DNA of 64,000 bases from Thioalkalivibrio thiocyanoxidans ARh2 (GTDB lineage Bacteria; Pseudomonadota; Gammaproteobacteria; Ectothiorhodospirales; Ectothiorhodospiraceae): the NCBI RefSeq assembly GCF_000385215.1, contig NZ_ARQK01000060.1:62001-126000 (forward strand). Reading direction: 5' to 3'. Of the stretch, positions 60,461 through 64,000 are shown piece by piece. A program made the position numbers and the translations under genes. Position 1 is the first letter of the stretch. Each line of letters begins with the position of its first letter. The notes under the pieces are model-generated. The model was not told the origin of the DNA. It worked only from the letters and a program-made list of their open reading frames with translations, and did no database searches.

Positions 60461-62737
60461 ATGGATGACAGCACACTCCCGCGTAGTCCCGAACCGAAAC
60501 AGTCCCGCCTGCAAGAGGAGCGGAACTGGCGGTCCAGGATGGGGCCATGGCTCGCCGCGCTGGTGGCAGCCGTCCTGTTCGCCGGGCTGTTTTTACTGAT
60601 CGATCGTGCTTGGAAGGCCCAGCTGACCGAACGCAAGGGTGCCGCCGTCACCACCGAACTGGCCAGTCTGGGCGCTCAAGTAGAAAGCCAGATCAATGGA
60701 CTGGTGCATTCGACCATTGGTCTTGCCGCCTATGCCTACGTGCACCCCGATCTCGGGGACACCGAGTTCGAGCGCGTTGCCGAACGCTTACATCGTGGGC
60801 ACGAAGACCTGATGATCTCCCTGACGCTGGCACGGGGGTCGGTGATCGAGCTCGTCTATCCCCTTGAGGGCAACGAGGCCGTGGTAGGGTTCGACATCGG
60901 CGCGCACCCGGAACAGGCGGACTCGTATCACCGGGTCCTGCAGGAACGCGAACCCGTAGTGGCGGGCCCCTGGCCATTGGTGCAGGGCGGGCAGGGGATT
61001 GTGATTCGCGCGCCGGTATATACCGGACCGGACCTGGATAACCGCCCGGAGCAGTCGGCCAGCGATGCAGGCGAACATTTTACAATCACTAGCATCGCGC
61101 TGGATCTTGAGGCGTTTTTGGAGCATGTCGGGCTCCATGATCGCTCGGAGCATCTGCATCTTGCGCTGCGCGGCCAGGATGGTGCGGGCGAGGTCGGTCC
61201 GTTCTTCCACAACCCCGACGCGCTTGATGCGACCGCCCCATACGCCCATCGGATTCGCTTTCCCGGCGGCGAATGGCAACTCCTGGCCGATGTAGGTCCG
61301 ACGCATCCGGGCACGGATCGGCCGGTGGCCTGGTGGGCCCTGGGAATCGTGGGCGCGCTCGCGGTCGGTGGGTATACCTATCGTGTAGGTACGGGTTTGC
61401 GGCAACGGCGCCGCGAACTCGATCGCTATCGCGGGCTGGTCAATCGGCTCGCGGACCCGACACTTGTGGTGTCAGGCCGGCGCATCCTTTGGGCCAATCC
61501 GGCGTTTACCCGAATGCTGGGTTATCAACGGTCGATCGACATGGATCTGGATCACCTGAATATGGTGCACCCGGATGATCTGGATCAGCTTCCCCCTCAT
61601 CTGGATTTTACGGAGATGAATCCGGATACGCTTGGCCGCGAGGTCCGTATTCGCCAGGCCGACGGGGACTATCGGTACTTTCTGTTGCGCTGGGTTCCGG
61701 TGGAGTGGGAGCAGGGCCACGCCTTGCTGGTCACATTCCTCGATGTACACGAGAACCGTCTGCTCTTCGAGGCCCTTGCCGCCGCCCGGGATCTTCAGGA
61801 TGCCATGTTCGAGGCGGTCCCGGGCGATGCCCTGGTGATCGATTCGGAGGGCACGATTCGACGGGTATTTGGCGATACCTGCCGTCGCTTCGCGTCCTGC
61901 GAGCCCCTGATCGGGAAAAGGCTGGACCAGCTAATGCCGTCGAGCCTGGCGGCTCGGTTTCTCGCGGTGGTGCACCGCGCGCTCGAGGAGGACACGTTTC
62001 AGACGCATGACTACTACCTCGAGACTGACGTGCTGAAAAACTTTGGCGTCCCCGTTCACGATGGGCGGGCGCGGTGGTACGAAGGGCGGATTCGCCCGCT
62101 GGCGTGTTCGGTCAGTGGGCGCCCCGCAGTGGTCTGGCACGCCCTGGATGTTACCGAACGGCGCGAGCTGGAGCTGCGGCTCAAGACCATGGCCTGGGAG
62201 GACCCGCTGACCGGGATGGCGAACCGTGCGGCGCTGGACCGGGCGTTTCCGCGGCTGGCAGCCCGCGCCGACCGCCAGCGGGGGCGCCTCGCGCTTCTGT
62301 TCATCGACCTGGATCGTTTCAAGCCCGTGAACGATCGCTTTGGGCATGCGGTGGGCGATCAGCTCTTGCGGCAGATTGCAGGGCGGTTGAAGTCGCACCT
62401 GCGCCCCGATGATGTCCTGGTGCGTCTGGGTGGAGACGAGTTCATCGTCTTGACGGCGCCGCTGGACGAGCGCGACGAGGGTCAGCACCTCGCGGAGCGG
62501 TTGCGGCAGGACCTCGACAAGCCCTTCCACGTTCAGATCGGGGATACCGAGGTTGCGGAGTTGCAAATCAGCTCCAGCATTGGCGTCGCGTTTTACCCGG
62601 ATGCGGGCCAGCAACTGCCGGAGGTCATGGTCGCCGCCGATCGCGCGATGTATCAAGTGAAGACCCGGGGGCGCAATGGCGTGGCTTTGGCGGACGAGGT
62701 GCCCCCTGCCGGCGCGAGGCCTGCAAACCACGGGTAA
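60461..62737 (+). CDS. CHASE-PAS-GGDEF diguanylate cyclase
   Basis: 758 residues. A membrane helix (PWLAALVAAVLFAGLFLLID), a periplasmic CHASE-like sensor domain (about 60-290), a second helix (ALGIVGALAVGGYTY), two PAS domains (about 340-450 and 460-590) and a C-terminal GGDEF domain with DPLTGMANRAALDRAF, FIDLDRFKPVNDRFGHAVGD and the intact active site RLGGDEFIVLTAP. It should make c-di-GMP in response to an external ligand. No EAL domain. ATG 60461 has only a weak ribosome-binding site; a GTG at 60446 is possible. Confidence 0.9.
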   Translation: MDDSTLPRSPEPKQSRLQEERNWRSRMGPWLAALVAAVLFAGLFLLIDRAWKAQLTERKGAAVTTELASLGAQVESQINGLVHSTIGLAAYAYVHPDLGDTEFERVAERLHRGHEDLMISLTLARGSVIELVYPLEGNEAVVGFDIGAHPEQADSYHRVLQEREPVVAGPWPLVQGGQGIVIRAPVYTGPDLDNRPEQSASDAGEHFTITSIALDLEAFLEHVGLHDRSEHLHLALRGQDGAGEVGPFFHNPDALDATAPYAHRIRFPGGEWQLLADVGPTHPGTDRPVAWWALGIVGALAVGGYTYRVGTGLRQRRRELDRYRGLVNRLADPTLVVSGRRILWANPAFTRMLGYQRSIDMDLDHLNMVHPDDLDQLPPHLDFTEMNPDTLGREVRIRQADGDYRYFLLRWVPVEWEQGHALLVTFLDVHENRLLFEALAAARDLQDAMFEAVPGDALVIDSEGTIRRVFGDTCRRFASCEPLIGKRLDQLMPSSLAARFLAVVHRALEEDTFQTHDYYLETDVLKNFGVPVHDGRARWYEGRIRPLACSVSGRPAVVWHALDVTERRELELRLKTMAWEDPLTGMANRAALDRAFPRLAARADRQRGRLALLFIDLDRFKPVNDRFGHAVGDQLLRQIAGRLKSHLRPDDVLVRLGGDEFIVLTAPLDERDEGQHLAERLRQDLDKPFHVQIGDTEVAELQISSSIGVAFYPDAGQQLPEVMVAADRAMYQVKTRGRNGVALADEVPPAGARPANHG

Positions 62738-62746
62738 AAATCGGCT

Positions 62747-62778
62747 GGCACGGAGGGGCGGCGCGCCTCCCGCGTGCC
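62747..62778. terminator. Hairpin between the convergent GGDEF and mnmC genes
   Basis: GGCACG plus GAGG pairs with CCTC and CGTGCC around GGCGGCGCG. No clear T-run follows on either strand, so terminator function is only a suggestion. Confidence 0.35.
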
Positions 62779-62814
62779 GGTCCCCGGATCCCGGCGGACC
62801 CCCCGTGAGACGGA

Positions 62815-64000
62815 CTAGGCCAGGGGGCGTTGCGGGTCGAGGCGGGCTGCGGTGCTGTCCAGCAGCGGCTCCGGCAAGCCCAGCAGACGATCGGCGAGAA
62901 GTTCCGCCGCCACGGGTGCGTACAGCAGCCCGCGCGAGCCGTGGGCCACATTCAGCCAGACGCGGTTCCCGCCGTCCCGGCGACTGGGGCCGAGGAGCGG
63001 CAAGCGATCACGCACCACGGCCCGTATGCCGGTCCAGCGTTCCAGGATCTCGATCCGGCTCGGGTCATGCAGCCCCGGGACCCATGCAAGGTGTTCGAGG
63101 TTGAGCTGGTCGTCTTGCGTCTGTGGCGTCGTGTCGGGGGGAGGGTTCGAGGATGGCGCCGGTTGTGTATGCCGATATGTGGCCCCAATCCATGCCTCGC
63201 CAGGGCCCAGAGGGATGCAGTAACCCCGACCTGTGGCGACCTCTCCGCCCCAGTCCGGTAGCGGGGCGCGAATCCGGGTCATCTGGCCCACCACGGTGGA
63301 GACCTGTTCCAGTTCGGGGCACAGGGGGCGCCCACCAGGTGCCGCCGTTGCGAGGATCACGTGATCCCATACCTCGGGCGGCTCGGTTGGGCCCGCCTCC
63401 AGGTGCAGGCCCGCGTCGGTAGCACTCAGGCCGGTGACTCTGCTTGTCGCTATTGCAGGGAGCAGCTGAGCGATGCCGGAGCAAAACCGGGCCAGATTGA
63501 GGCCGCAGCCCTGGGGGTAGTAGAGGCGTGGTTCCGGACCCGAGTCAGGCCCTCCCCTGCGCTCGAACAAGAATCCGGTGTGTTCCGGGCCCGCGTGCTG
63601 AAGCCGCTGGACTCGCTTGCGGGCATGTGCGCTGACCCCATGAAAGGAGACCCCTTCCGCGAGCACAGGGTCGATCTGTGTTTGGCGGGTGACCTCGGCG
63701 AGCAGTGCACGAGTCGAGCGCGTGCCGGCCAGCGCCAGGTGGTTCAGTTCGGTATCGGTGGGGTGGGGGTTCGGCAACAGGACGGCCGCGGGGTTTCCCG
63801 ATGCGCCGCCCCCGGCCCCGGCGGGGTCGAATACCCGCACGTTGCAGCCTCGATGTTGCAGTGCAAATGCGGTGGCGAGGCCCGCGACACCTGCACCGAC
63901 CACCGCAATGCGGGGGGCGTTGTCCGTGCGGGGCGATGTCCCGGCCAAATGCCCGATCAGGCGTTCCCGCTTGTGGCCATGCCCTGGGGCGCGCTCGACC
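62815..64000 (-). CDS. mnmC: Bifunctional tRNA-modification enzyme MnmC (5' end outside window)
   Basis: The FAD-dependent C-terminal domain is complete: dinucleotide fold IAVVGAGVAGLATAFALQHR, NPAAVLLPNPHP, GVSFHGVSAHARKRVQRL, and the closing GSRGLLYAPVAAELLADRLL. A TTG at 63948 could start a separate oxidoreductase, but the frame stays open to the edge and reads VERAPGHGHKRERLIGHLAG, the usual end of the MnmC methyltransferase domain (R-PGxGxKRE-L-G). So this is fused MnmC, which finishes mnm5U34 formation in tRNA. Confidence 0.88.
   Translation of the reverse strand, partial: VERAPGHGHKRERLIGHLAGTSPRTDNAPRIAVVGAGVAGLATAFALQHRGCNVRVFDPAGAGGGASGNPAAVLLPNPHPTDTELNHLALAGTRSTRALLAEVTRQTQIDPVLAEGVSFHGVSAHARKRVQRLQHAGPEHTGFLFERRGGPDSGPEPRLYYPQGCGLNLARFCSGIAQLLPAIATSRVTGLSATDAGLHLEAGPTEPPEVWDHVILATAAPGGRPLCPELEQVSTVVGQMTRIRAPLPDWGGEVATGRGYCIPLGPGEAWIGATYRHTQPAPSSNPPPDTTPQTQDDQLNLEHLAWVPGLHDPSRIEILERWTGIRAVVRDRLPLLGPSRRDGGNRVWLNVAHGSRGLLYAPVAAELLADRLLGLPEPLLDSTAARLDPQRPLA

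Noticed and set aside
62815-63948. Stand-alone FAD oxidoreductase with its own start
   Set aside because: The frame continues upstream with the conserved end of the MnmC methyltransferase domain.

Overview
The window comes from a high-GC gammaproteobacterium. The acidic, proline- and alanine-rich proteome, the FliA-type flagellin promoters and gene content such as RelA, NsrR, a bifunctional MnmC and polar-flagellar genes fit the Ectothiorhodospiraceae (Thioalkalivibrio-like haloalkaliphiles). That genus-level placement is inference, not proof.

Chromosomal left part (1-35 kb). A cobalamin locus opens the window: btuF and btuC run leftward, and a cobalamin riboswitch heads the rightward run bluB-cbiB-cobD-cobQ-cobU-cobT-cobC-cobS, which makes the lower ligand and assembles the nucleotide loop. 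REP-like palindromes sit between cobU/cobT and cobC/cobS. Then come a PIN/RHH toxin-antitoxin pair, a membrane protein and a flagellar filament block (fliC-flaG-fliD-fliS-fliT) with two sigma-28 promoters. These are followed by a GIY-YIG gene between two long direct repeats, relA, an alpha/beta hydrolase, a chorismatase next to a UbiE-type methyltransferase, pyrC, and a string of small housekeeping genes (macrodomain, DUF1992, radical SAM, DUF432-mscS). The part closes with a secreted nuclease, nsrR, uppP, a YbbAP-type ABC exporter and tesA.

Integrated element (35,098-54,685). A 49-bp direct repeat made of the 3' half of tRNA-Arg(CCU) marks both ends. The intact tRNA lies at the right end and a tyrosine integrase lies just inside the left end. 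TGCCACA arm-type repeats occur at both ends. The left half carries defence genes: a Dcm-Vsr-EcoRII restriction-modification unit and an OLD nuclease/UvrD helicase pair of Gabija type. The right half is plasmid-like, with two different replication initiators (Rep_3 and TrfA families), each next to its own iteron set. Between the halves lies the most striking part of the window: about 1.3 kb (45,355-46,680) with no credible gene but more than 25 perfect or near-perfect stem-loops. I interpret it as a large ornate structured RNA. It is followed by a convergent gene for a protein with two CsrA domains in one chain, and several of the RNA hairpins present GGA in the loop, the CsrA recognition core. 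A CsrA-type regulator paired with a giant RNA on a mobile element is the best candidate here for an undescribed system.

Chromosomal right part (54.7-64 kb). tRNA-Arg(CCU), an HPP-family membrane protein, motB-motA, lemA with a long M48 metallopeptidase, tRNA-Leu(UAA), a CHASE/PAS/GGDEF diguanylate cyclase, and the C-terminal part of bifunctional mnmC, which runs off the right edge.
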